NCBI GenBank assembly: GCA_016342685.1
Contig: JAEINU010000001.1
Coordinates: forward strand, 1-64,000
DNA: 64,000 bases
Reading direction: 5' to 3'
Source of the DNA: Bacteroidales bacterium
Lineage (GTDB): Bacteria; Bacteroidota; Bacteroidia; Bacteroidales; UBA12077
Part shown: one piece after another, positions 48,939 through 58,174 of the stretch
How positions within the stretch are numbered: position 1 is the stretch's first letter
Layout of the letters: each line of letters starts with the position of its first letter
Notes under the pieces: model-generated
Databases searched by the model: none
Told to the model about the DNA's origin: nothing
The model's input: only the letters and a program-made list of their open reading frames with translations
Program-made: the position numbers and the translations under genes

Positions 48939-51284
48939 TTACTCATATCTTAAACTATTGGCAGGATTTTTAATTGCCGCTCTATATGCTTGTGTTAGTA
49001 CGGTTAGTATTGCAATTATCAAAGTTAGTATTGATGCAATAATAAATATAGATATGGAAATATCTACTTTGTATGTAAATGATTCCAACCATTTTTGGGC
49101 AAAATAATATGATATTGGCCAAGCGATTAAATTGCTTATCAGAATCCATTTTAAAAAATCTTTTTCTAAAGTAATTATTATTGCAAATATTGATTCACCT
49201 AAGGCTTTGCGTATTCCAATTTCTTTGGTTCGTTGTTCTGCAGTATACGCCGATAATCCAAATAATCCCAAACAGGATAAAAATATGGCAAGAATAGCAA
49301 AATAGTCGAAGATTTTACCAATGCGTTTTTCGTTATCGTATAAACTTATGTAGCTTTCGTTTAGGTGTTTGTAAGAGAGGGAATAATCGGGAAATGATTC
49401 AGCAAAAATTGTGCTGATATCTTCAATGGTCGATTTAATATTTGTATCGTCGATATTAATTAGTATGGATTCGGAACTTTCTACTCTTGAAATTATTAGT
49501 GGAGTTATAGCATTATGAATTGATTTAAAATGGAAATCTTTTAATATTCCAATTATAAGACCATTGTTTCCATTTACTCTAATTTTTGTTCCTATCGGAT
49601 TTTTTAACTCCATTAATTTTACCGTAGATTCATTCACAATAAAAGAGGCTGTATCTTTATTAATGATTTCACTAAAGTTTCGACCTTCTATTAATTCTAG
49701 TCCAAGGCATGGAATAAATTCATGATCTGTTTTACAAGTATTTATTAAATGTTGAGCGTGAGGATCTTTATTGGGCCAATAAGTACTATATGTACCTTCA
49801 TCTATACTAATGGGTAAACTCGATACTGATGTTGTTTTGTTTATTCCATCGATCTCCAGTAGTTTGCTTTTTATATTGTTGTAATCATTTTTGAAATCAC
49901 CACCAAGTTCAAGGCTTATCAGATTATCGAGTTTGTAACCTAGATTCTTATTTTGAATATAGCTCATTTGAGATCTTACAATAAACGAAAAGATAATGAG
50001 CGATATTGAGATTGTAAATTGCATAATAACCAAAACTTGTCGGAATAATTTTCCTTTTTTACCCCGAATGATTTCTTTTGAAAGGATTTGACTGCTTTTT
50101 ACTTTCGATAAATAAAATGCTGTATAACTTCCCGATATTAAGCCGGTAATTATTGTTATTATTATTAGCCACATTATTTCTTTATAAGAAAAAACACTCA
50201 TCGAAATATCTTTTTGGCTAATTGTATTAAAAGTAGGCAACATGAAATCGACAAATAACAATGCAAAAAGTAACGCAATAAAAGCAATAAATAAAGATTC
50301 GCTTAAGTATTGTGTTATTAGTTGTTTTCTTTTTGCTCCCACCACTTTTCTAATACCAACATCTGTAAATCGCTTAATTGCTTTTGCAGTTGAAAGATTC
50401 ATGAAATTTATACAGGCAATAAAAAGTATAAATATTGAGACAATAGAAAAAATTAGAACATATTTTATATCTCCAATTTTTGCATATAATTCATTTAAGT
50501 GACTAGATTTTAAATGAATATCTTTCAATCTCTGAATCTTAATTTCACCGATCCGTTCTTCTTCACCATGAATTTTATCATAGTAATATTTTATCTTATT
50601 ATTTAAAGAATCGGGATTGACATTTGGATTCAATTTTATATAAGGATGACCCATTAATACTCCCCAAGGATCGGGCAGATTCTGAAAATCTTCTAGTGAT
50701 TTATAATTAATAAAAAAATCATATTCAAGATGAGAATTTGATGGTGTATTTTGAATAATTCCTGATACGATATATTCTTTGGTTAAATTAACATTTACTG
50801 TTTTACCCATTGGATCTTCTTTGCCAAATAGTTTCTCTGCAACTTGCTCAGATAATACAATCTCATTAAGATCAGTTAAAAGACTGTCTTTGCTTTTATT
50901 AATTATTTTGAATGAAAATATGTTGAAGAAGTTATTGGTTGTTAAAAATCCGTTGTCGCACTTAAAGGAGTTATTATTCATTTTTAAAACAGATTCAAAG
51001 CCCAATAAATTACACGATTCTATAACCTCAGGGTAATCAGTTTTTAAAGCTTCGGCTAAAGGCAATGGACCCACAGGTACATCTAATTGTGGAAGTTTGG
51101 TTATTATTCGATAAATATTCTCAGAATCATTATGGAATTGATCATAACTAAGTTCGTCATAAACCCACAGCATAATAAGAATTGAGCAACTCATTCCAAT
51201 CGCTAAACCTAGAATATTTAAACTTGAATAAAATAAGTCGCGTTTGATATTTCGTAAAGCAGTTATAATATAGTTTTTAAGCAT
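48939..51284 (-). CDS. ABC transporter permease (MacB_PCD/FtsX family)
   Basis: IKRDLFYSSLNILGLAIGMSCSILIMLWVYDELSYDQFH; INFMNLSTAKAIKRFTDVGIRKVVGAKRKQLI; AEQRTKEIGIRKALGESIFAII. Confidence 0.96.
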   Translation of the reverse strand: MLKNYIITALRNIKRDLFYSSLNILGLAIGMSCSILIMLWVYDELSYDQFHNDSENIYRIITKLPQLDVPVGPLPLAEALKTDYPEVIESCNLLGFESVLKMNNNSFKCDNGFLTTNNFFNIFSFKIINKSKDSLLTDLNEIVLSEQVAEKLFGKEDPMGKTVNVNLTKEYIVSGIIQNTPSNSHLEYDFFINYKSLEDFQNLPDPWGVLMGHPYIKLNPNVNPDSLNNKIKYYYDKIHGEEERIGEIKIQRLKDIHLKSSHLNELYAKIGDIKYVLIFSIVSIFILFIACINFMNLSTAKAIKRFTDVGIRKVVGAKRKQLITQYLSESLFIAFIALLFALLFVDFMLPTFNTISQKDISMSVFSYKEIMWLIIITIITGLISGSYTAFYLSKVKSSQILSKEIIRGKKGKLFRQVLVIMQFTISISLIIFSFIVRSQMSYIQNKNLGYKLDNLISLELGGDFKNDYNNIKSKLLEIDGINKTTSVSSLPISIDEGTYSTYWPNKDPHAQHLINTCKTDHEFIPCLGLELIEGRNFSEIINKDTASFIVNESTVKLMELKNPIGTKIRVNGNNGLIIGILKDFHFKSIHNAITPLIISRVESSESILINIDDTNIKSTIEDISTIFAESFPDYSLSYKHLNESYISLYDNEKRIGKIFDYFAILAIFLSCLGLFGLSAYTAEQRTKEIGIRKALGESIFAIIITLEKDFLKWILISNLIAWPISYYFAQKWLESFTYKVDISISIFIIASILTLIIAILTVLTQAYRAAIKNPANSLRYE

Positions 51285-51318
51285 GGCATCATTTTATATA
51301 TATAATATGCATGTCTAT

Positions 51319-51334
51319 TCCAAAATAAATGCCA
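51319..51334 (-). promoter_or_regulatory. Sigma-54-like promoter TGGCATTTATTTTGGA for permease gene
   Basis: TGGCA-N6-TTGGA on minus strand, 35 bp upstream of permease start. Confidence 0.5.
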
Positions 51335-51399
51335 TGATTAATAAGAAACAGATTAATAGTGTGTTGAGTGAGTTAGGCATATTTTTTTTATTCGTAAAG

Positions 51400-51415
51400 T
51401 GTCCACGGATAAACA
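51400..51415. promoter_or_regulatory. Candidate NtrC-family activator site B1 (TGTCCACGGATAAACA)
   Basis: TGTnnA-N4-TnnACA dyad. Confidence 0.45.
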
Positions 51416-51421
51416 GTACAG

Positions 51422-51437
51422 TGTCCACCAATGGACA
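51422..51437. promoter_or_regulatory. Candidate NtrC-family activator site B2 (TGTCCACCAATGGACA)
   Basis: TGTCCA-ccaa-TGGACA, perfect 6-bp inverted repeat, 22 bp from B1. Confidence 0.55.
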
Positions 51438-51487
51438 TAATTAAAATTTTAGTTAACTTTGATTTAAATACAAAATATAATTATTCA

Positions 51488-52861
51488 ATGGATATTCAAA
51501 ATAACAGAATTCTTGTAGTTGATGATGATGAGCATATCTTACTAAGTTTGAAGGTTTTATTGGAATCTGAATTTGGAGAAATTGTTTGTGTAAATAACCC
51601 CAAACAAATTCCTGAAAAATTGCATGAATATAAAATTGATACAGTGCTTTTGGATATGAATTATTCAATTGGAGAAACTAGCGGGGAGGAAGGGATTTAC
51701 TGGTTAAAAAATATTTTAGATATAGATTCTGATATAAATGTGATATTGATAACTGCTTATGGCGATTTGAATATTGCAATTGAAGCATTGAAACAAGGAG
51801 CTTTAGATTTTATAGTAAAACCCTGGAATAATGAAAAGTTAGTTGCAACAATTAATTCAGTATTAAAATTTAGTAGTAATAAGCGCGAGATTAAAACTTT
51901 AAAATCGAAGCAAAAGGCTTTGATTAATGCATTTGAATCTGATTTGCCAGAAATTATAGGACACTCTAAAGTTATGAGAGAGCTTTATCAATTAATTGAT
52001 AGAGTAGCCCAATCCGATGCTAATATCTTAATTTCAGGAGAGAATGGAACAGGAAAGGAGCTCGTAGCAAGAGCTTTGCATAAAAGATCGACAAGGTCGG
52101 GAAATGCATTTATTAATGTTGATCTTGGAGCTATAACAGAGAGCTTGTTTGAGAGTGAAATGTTTGGGCATAAAAAAGGATCTTTTACCGATGCCAAAGA
52201 AGATAGGGCGGGTCGACTTGAAGCTGGAAGTGGAGGAACAATTTTCTTAGATGAGATTGCAAATCTCCCATTGCCTCAGCAGTCTAAGTTATTATCTGTA
52301 ATTCAGAATAGAGAAGTGTTTCCGATTGGTAGCAATTTGTCCACAAAAATTGATGTGCGCTTGGTTTGCGCAACAAATGTCTCTTTGCATACTCTGGTGG
52401 AAAATAATTTATTTAGGCAAGATCTATTGTATAGAATTAATACAGTTGAAATAAATGTTCCCCCATTAAGAGATCGTAGCGATGATATTCCTCAATTGGC
52501 AAATCATTTTATTGACACTTTTTGTAAAAAATACAGGCGACAAAGAATAAAACTGCCCGATTATGTTGAACGAAAATTGCAAAAATATAAATGGCCGGGA
52601 AATGTTCGTGAATTGCAACATACAATTGAACGAGCTGTTATTTTATGCAACGAAAGTATTTTTAAATCATCAGATTTTGATTTCTTGGAAGGTAGGGCCC
52701 ATAAAGAGAATCAGTTTGAAACGTTTAACTTAGAAGAAATTGAAAAGTGGGCTGTTGAAAATTGCATAAAAAAATACGCTGGAAATATTTCAAGAGCATC
52801 AATAGAGCTTGGTTTAACCCGTGGTGCATTATACAGGAGAATAGAAAAGTATGGAATTTAG
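51488..52861 (+). CDS. Sigma-54-dependent NtrC-family response regulator (paralogue of 28333-29709)
   Basis: MDIQNNRILVVDDDEHILLSLKVLL; SGENGTGKELVARALHKRS; GSFTDAKEDRAGRLE. ORF track start 51431 overlaps dyad B2; ATG 51488 preferred. Confidence 0.95.
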   Translation: MDIQNNRILVVDDDEHILLSLKVLLESEFGEIVCVNNPKQIPEKLHEYKIDTVLLDMNYSIGETSGEEGIYWLKNILDIDSDINVILITAYGDLNIAIEALKQGALDFIVKPWNNEKLVATINSVLKFSSNKREIKTLKSKQKALINAFESDLPEIIGHSKVMRELYQLIDRVAQSDANILISGENGTGKELVARALHKRSTRSGNAFINVDLGAITESLFESEMFGHKKGSFTDAKEDRAGRLEAGSGGTIFLDEIANLPLPQQSKLLSVIQNREVFPIGSNLSTKIDVRLVCATNVSLHTLVENNLFRQDLLYRINTVEINVPPLRDRSDDIPQLANHFIDTFCKKYRRQRIKLPDYVERKLQKYKWPGNVRELQHTIERAVILCNESIFKSSDFDFLEGRAHKENQFETFNLEEIEKWAVENCIKKYAGNISRASIELGLTRGALYRRIEKYGI

Positions 52862-54179
52862 AACTTACAAGCTACCATTTATAATCAGATTATCGGTTTT
52901 AGTTTTAGGACTTATAGCTTCTGTTTATTCAATATTTATCTTACAAAATAGTATTAGAAGCATATTCTCTGTAGCAATCTGTGTAATTAGCATTGCTGAA
53001 TTGTTTAATTTCTTAAATCGAATGAATAATGAATTCAAGACATTCTTGCAAGCTTTAATTTATGAGGATTTCTCGAATTATTATAGTAGTAAAAGAAAAG
53101 ATAAAGCGGGTATTTATAATTTGTTTAACCAATTGAATTCTAAATACAAAAAGATTGCGCTAGAAAAGGAAATTCAATTCACCTTAATTAAGAATATAAT
53201 TGAGCATATCTCAATTGGGATTATTGTATTAGATCAGGATGATAAATTGGTTTTGAATAATACAAAACTCCTTACCCTGTTTAAATGTAATAAAATATCT
53301 GCCTTAGATAAGTTGTTTGAAAAATATCCTTCGCTAGAAGAGCAAATCGAAAAACAGATACTTGGAAAGCCTGAACTTGTAGAATTAAATATTGATGGGG
53401 AACTTTTAAAAATCTCTTTAAATATCTCGCGATTTAAGTTAGAAGGGGTGTTATATAAATTGATATCCTTTCAAGATATCAATGTTGAACTCGATGAACA
53501 AGAGTTATTATCGTGGCAAAAATTGATTAGAGTGTTAACCCATGAGATAATGAATTCGGTTACTCCAATAAGCTCTCTAAGTTCAAGCCTAAATGCTTTG
53601 TTGTCGAAATCAGTAAAAGATAATCGAATAGAACAAAAGCAGTTAGATTATTTAAAAACAGGATTGGATGCGGTACAGGAGAGGAGTGAGGGGCTTCTTA
53701 AATTTTCTGAATCCTATAAAAAATTAACTCAACTAAAACACCCTGATTATATTTATCTTAACGTAGGGGCATTATTTGAAAATGTACTTGTTCTTTATAA
53801 ATCTAAAATAGACAAATGTGGAATTAAAACAGAAATTTTAATTGATAGCAAACAGGAATTACTTGCCGATAAATTTATGATCGAACAAGTTTTAATCAAT
53901 TTGGTTAAGAATTCCATAGAAGCAATTTCGAACCTTACTAATCCATCTTTAACTTTAAGATATTTTAAAGAAAATGAAAGATTAACAATAAAAATTATTG
54001 ATAATGGAATGGGAATAACGAGTGATAAATTAGATAAGATTTTTATCCCATTTTTTACTACTAAAGAAAAAGGATCTGGAATTGGACTGAGTTTTGTTCG
54101 TCAGGTAATGCGCTTGCATAGGGGGAATGTTTTAGTAAAATCACAAGCAGGAGAAACTATTTTTACTCTAAAATTTTAA
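52851..54179 (+). CDS. Sensor histidine kinase (paralogue of 27000-28343)
   Basis: LIRVLTHEIMNSVTPISSLSSSL; NLVKNSIEAISNL; KEKGSGIGLSFVRQVMRLHRG. Confidence 0.95.
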   Translation: MEFRTYKLPFIIRLSVLVLGLIASVYSIFILQNSIRSIFSVAICVISIAELFNFLNRMNNEFKTFLQALIYEDFSNYYSSKRKDKAGIYNLFNQLNSKYKKIALEKEIQFTLIKNIIEHISIGIIVLDQDDKLVLNNTKLLTLFKCNKISALDKLFEKYPSLEEQIEKQILGKPELVELNIDGELLKISLNISRFKLEGVLYKLISFQDINVELDEQELLSWQKLIRVLTHEIMNSVTPISSLSSSLNALLSKSVKDNRIEQKQLDYLKTGLDAVQERSEGLLKFSESYKKLTQLKHPDYIYLNVGALFENVLVLYKSKIDKCGIKTEILIDSKQELLADKFMIEQVLINLVKNSIEAISNLTNPSLTLRYFKENERLTIKIIDNGMGITSDKLDKIFIPFFTTKEKGSGIGLSFVRQVMRLHRGNVLVKSQAGETIFTLKF

Positions 54180-54189
54180 ATCAAGAGAT

Positions 54190-54552
54190 ATGATACAGTT
54201 AATTAATAAACCATCTATTGTTAAGGCTGCAGGAACAAAAGAGAAAATTATTGAAGAATATTTCGGGGCAGTTAATAGCAATACAACAGATTTGAGTATT
54301 GCTGGAATGCGAAGTCCTGAAGGTTGGGAAGAACCGGGACAAACACCAGAATTTGATGAGTATACCCTTGTTCTTAAAGGTACTTTAAAAGTAAAAACGA
54401 AAGAACAGGAATATAATGTTATAGCCGGTCAGGGTATTTTAATTGGGAAAAGTGAGTGGGTTCAATACAGTACTCCTTTCGAAGGTGGCGCAGAATATGT
54501 AGCGGTTTGTTTGCCTGCATTTTCAATCGATACTGTTAATCGCGATTTTTAA
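54190..54552 (+). CDS. Cupin-domain protein
   Basis: GQTPEFDEYTLVLKGTLKVKTKEQEYNVIAGQGILIGKSEWVQYSTP. Confidence 0.88.
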   Translation: MIQLINKPSIVKAAGTKEKIIEEYFGAVNSNTTDLSIAGMRSPEGWEEPGQTPEFDEYTLVLKGTLKVKTKEQEYNVIAGQGILIGKSEWVQYSTPFEGGAEYVAVCLPAFSIDTVNRDF

Positions 54553-54657
54553 TTTTTAAATAGTAGTTTCGAGCTGATTATTTTTTTGGATCTAGAATAA
54601 TCAGATCGAAATTGCATTGATAGTTCTTGTTGATTCACTATCAATAATGTTTCAATT

Positions 54658-57600
54658 TTAAAATCGGATTCCTATGATAATAATATCATCTAACTGTTCT
54701 AAATCTCCCTTCCATTTATAGAATCGTTCTTCTAAAATTTCTTGTTGTTTAGACATTGGTTCGGCTGAAATTTCTACAAATAGTTTTTTCATATTTCCGG
54801 TCTTAAATTTTGTTTGTCCGGGCCCTCCAAACTGATCGGCATATCCATCAGAAAATATATAAATTACATCGCCTTTTTTAACTGGAATTTCATGATTTGT
54901 AAAACTTTCTTTTTCAACATGATAAATTCCGATAGGCATTCTATCAGCTTTATGGTCAATAAGTTTCCCATCTCTAATTAGATAAAGAGGATTGTAAGCT
55001 CCTGCATATTCAATCAAGTTTTCATTTTTATGATATACACAAAGTGCCATATCCATTCCGTCTTTATTCTCGCCATCTTTGCCTGTTTGATGCAATGAAT
55101 ATTTAATTTTCTCACGAAGTAGATTTAAAATTTTACTTGCAGTTAAATGATTGCTATCACTTCCAAATATTTCATTTAAAGATGAAACGCCGAGCATACT
55201 CATAAACGCACCAGGTACACCATGACCCGTACAATCAGCCGCTGTAAAATAAATCTTTTCATCATCTTCGGCAATCCAATAAAAATCTCCACTAACAATA
55301 TCCCGAGGTTTAAATAAAATAAAGTGATCGTTAAAAGCTTTGTAGAAATGTTCTCTAATAGGTAGAATTGCATTTTGTATTCTACTTGCGTAGTTTATGC
55401 TATCAGTAATTTCTTCTTTTTGTTGTAAAATTTTATCTCTCTGATCTGTAATTTCGTCTCTTTGGGCTTCAATTTCTTCGGCTTTTTCTTCTATTTCGAC
55501 TGTACGCTCATAAACCTTGTGCTCGAGCAATTTTTTATCGCGTTGTAATTTTCTTTCTCGTGCACTTGAAATAAAAATAAAACTAACAATAATAAGAATT
55601 CCAATAAGTGCATAAAACCAAACGGATTCAGTAAAAGGAGGTTTAATATGAAATTTTAATGATTTAATCTCGCTTGTATTGCCCCATATGTCTTTAGCTC
55701 GAACATGCAAAGTATAATTTCCCGACTCAACAATTAAGTTAATATTTTGATCAGTACTCCATTTCGACCAATCGCTCATTAAACCTTCAACAAAATATTG
55801 ATATTGAGTAGAGTTTTGTTTTATATAATAAGGGGCAATAATTTTAACATAGATCGCCTTGTTATCTGGATCGAACGTTAGATTCGAAATGTCAAAGTTT
55901 AGACCTTCATCATTACTAATTCGATTAAAAAATATATTGAAATTTGGATCGAGTGAAGCAAATTTAGAATGGTTAATTTTATAGATTTGATCACTATTGT
56001 TAATAACCCAAAGGTTATCTTTATTATCCGAGATAATTGAAGAAACATCATCGAATAATTTTAAATAGGCTTCTTCTTGTTCCGACCATGGCTTGTTGGA
56101 ATTAATGCACGACCATTTATTGTTGTTTCGTATCCATGTAATTCCCTGTTGGCTGAGTATGTATCGAGAATTGGATTCTGTTTGAGCGTAATATGGATTG
56201 TAAATCTGAAATGTGTCTTGTTTATTGTTGTATTGATACAATCCATTTTCTAGAAATACAACAAGTGTATCATTAACAATATCTAGTTTGTATTGTTCTG
56301 GAAAGTCTGTCTCAATTTTGTATTCTTTTATTTCTAAAGGGGCACTTGCCGAATCGATTAAAAATAGATAGATTTTATCTTCACAGCCAAGCCATAATTC
56401 AAGATTTTTATTAAGATTGGCTGAGTGTACAGGCTCAACAAAATCGATGTAATTATACTCTGGTTCCCATATTTTATTTTCTTCATTAAATATTAAAGAG
56501 AATATGCCACTATTGGCAGCAATTAAATAACTATTCATGAAGGTTTTTGCACCAATTTGATTTATATATCTGTTGTCAACAATTTTAGTTGATTTCAAAT
56601 TATATATATGATGTAAGCCTGTATTCGAAGCAACCAAAACGCCATGTTCAGTAGAAACAAGTTGTGTGCATTTCTCATTAAGATTGTCAACTTGTTTAAA
56701 TATATAGTTGATAGATTTTAATTTGCTTTCTTTTCGTTTTACATATTTAATTTTTGTTTTTGGAGCCTGCTTTTTAGGAACCTCAGTTCTAACTTCCTTT
56801 TTCTGCTCAGGTTCGGGAGTTTCTTCTTTGCTAAACAATCTTGAAAAGAGTTTTTTTACAGATTTTTTTTCTTCAGGCTCAATCTCTTCTGTTTTACTTG
56901 AAGTTTTTGATTGGGTTCTTCGTGGCTTTATTTTTACTCTGGTTTTCACCCAAACTTCGACCTCACTATAATCTTTTACTTCCGATAAATAATATACCCC
57001 ATTATTTGTTGCAACAAATAAGGTGTCGTTATGTACAACGCTAGAAATTAGATTTCCTTTTAATCCAGGATAAGTGCTGTAGTTCCGAATAGGCATATTA
57101 AAATCTACGCGGCTTATTCCAAATTCATGACTTACCCATAATCCATTGTTGTTATCTAATCCTAAAGAGTATATTTCGTCGTCGGGAAGTCCATTCTGAT
57201 AATTTATTGTATAGACAATTTTTCCGGTTTTCTTATTAACAATTTCAACACCACCATATAAGGTGCCAAAAGCATAAAGCGAATCGGAAATTATTTGTCC
57301 ATCGGCAAGGATACTTTCTTTTAGATATCCATCATCATTAATATTATAATTGTAATATTTAATTCCATCGAACGTATATAATTTGCTGTCATCAGTTCCA
57401 ACTAAAACTCTAGTTTTACTATATGGTAAACTAAATAATATTTCGTTATTTTCGGTATAATAGCCCGTTACAATAGGGAAAAGCGTGTCTTTTTCTAGTC
57501 TGAATAAACCCTTTCCAAACACATTAAAAAAAGTATTTTTATTTGTAGTAAACATTCCAGTAAATGGGCTGTAATCTTTAGAGTGCCAACGTTTAAATTT

Positions 57601-58056
57601 GTCGGTTTGGTTTAAAGAGAAGCGTGTAATAGTTCTTTCTCCATAAAAGAATATGGTTGAATCTTTAAAAATTATTTTTGAAATAACACCTAGCTTGCTA
57701 GTATCTGATGATAATGAAATATATTTTAGAAAACCCTTAGCATCTTCTTCTAAATAACCATAATTGTTATTTGCGCCAACATAAACTTTATTGTCAATCG
57801 GGTTTCTTTTTATTGCAAAAGGGATATAAGGCATTTTAATTAAATTCCAAGTTTTACCATCATATGAAATTATTCCCTTTCTGTTGGCGAATAGCATTAT
57901 GTTTTTTTGATTTTGGCTAATTGACCAATTTTGGGTTTCAATTTCCTTACTCTCTTTATAATTGGTGATATATGGAGTTCCTTGCTGAGCAAAAGATCCT
58001 AAAAAAGGAAAAAGGATAATGAATAAAAGAATTATTCTTACAAATAAAGCTTTCAT
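54658..58056 (-). CDS. Propeller/Y_Y_Y sensor with C-terminal SpoIIE-type (PP2C) phosphatase
   Basis: YQYFVEGLMSDWSKWSTDQNINLIVESGNYTLHVRAKDIWG; coiled coil; FILFKPRDIVSGDFYWIAEDDEKIYFTAADCTGHGVPGAFMSMLG. Confidence 0.95.
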   Translation of the reverse strand: MKALFVRIILLFIILFPFLGSFAQQGTPYITNYKESKEIETQNWSISQNQKNIMLFANRKGIISYDGKTWNLIKMPYIPFAIKRNPIDNKVYVGANNNYGYLEEDAKGFLKYISLSSDTSKLGVISKIIFKDSTIFFYGERTITRFSLNQTDKFKRWHSKDYSPFTGMFTTNKNTFFNVFGKGLFRLEKDTLFPIVTGYYTENNEILFSLPYSKTRVLVGTDDSKLYTFDGIKYYNYNINDDGYLKESILADGQIISDSLYAFGTLYGGVEIVNKKTGKIVYTINYQNGLPDDEIYSLGLDNNNGLWVSHEFGISRVDFNMPIRNYSTYPGLKGNLISSVVHNDTLFVATNNGVYYLSEVKDYSEVEVWVKTRVKIKPRRTQSKTSSKTEEIEPEEKKSVKKLFSRLFSKEETPEPEQKKEVRTEVPKKQAPKTKIKYVKRKESKLKSINYIFKQVDNLNEKCTQLVSTEHGVLVASNTGLHHIYNLKSTKIVDNRYINQIGAKTFMNSYLIAANSGIFSLIFNEENKIWEPEYNYIDFVEPVHSANLNKNLELWLGCEDKIYLFLIDSASAPLEIKEYKIETDFPEQYKLDIVNDTLVVFLENGLYQYNNKQDTFQIYNPYYAQTESNSRYILSQQGITWIRNNNKWSCINSNKPWSEQEEAYLKLFDDVSSIISDNKDNLWVINNSDQIYKINHSKFASLDPNFNIFFNRISNDEGLNFDISNLTFDPDNKAIYVKIIAPYYIKQNSTQYQYFVEGLMSDWSKWSTDQNINLIVESGNYTLHVRAKDIWGNTSEIKSLKFHIKPPFTESVWFYALIGILIIVSFIFISSARERKLQRDKKLLEHKVYERTVEIEEKAEEIEAQRDEITDQRDKILQQKEEITDSINYASRIQNAILPIREHFYKAFNDHFILFKPRDIVSGDFYWIAEDDEKIYFTAADCTGHGVPGAFMSMLGVSSLNEIFGSDSNHLTASKILNLLREKIKYSLHQTGKDGENKDGMDMALCVYHKNENLIEYAGAYNPLYLIRDGKLIDHKADRMPIGIYHVEKESFTNHEIPVKKGDVIYIFSDGYADQFGGPGQTKFKTGNMKKLFVEISAEPMSKQQEILEERFYKWKGDLEQLDDIIIIGIRF

Positions 58057-58140
58057 ACTTAATAGAGTTTAGAATTTAGGCATAAGTTAATAAAAAATAC
58101 AATGCATCGAGATGCCAAAATGTTAAATATTCGCAAGTAG

Positions 58141-58171
58141 AAAAAAGGCTGTTTAAAGAAGACAGCCTTTT
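58141..58171 (-). terminator. Terminator downstream of acyl-CoA synthetase gene
   Basis: aaaaggctgt-ttaaagaag-acagcctttt. Confidence 0.8.
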
Positions 58172-58174
58172 GAT

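Noticed and set aside
56708-57044. Plus-strand ORFs of 87 and 67 aa opposite the SpoIIE phosphatase gene
   Set aside because: Shadow ORFs of the low-complexity charged insertion.
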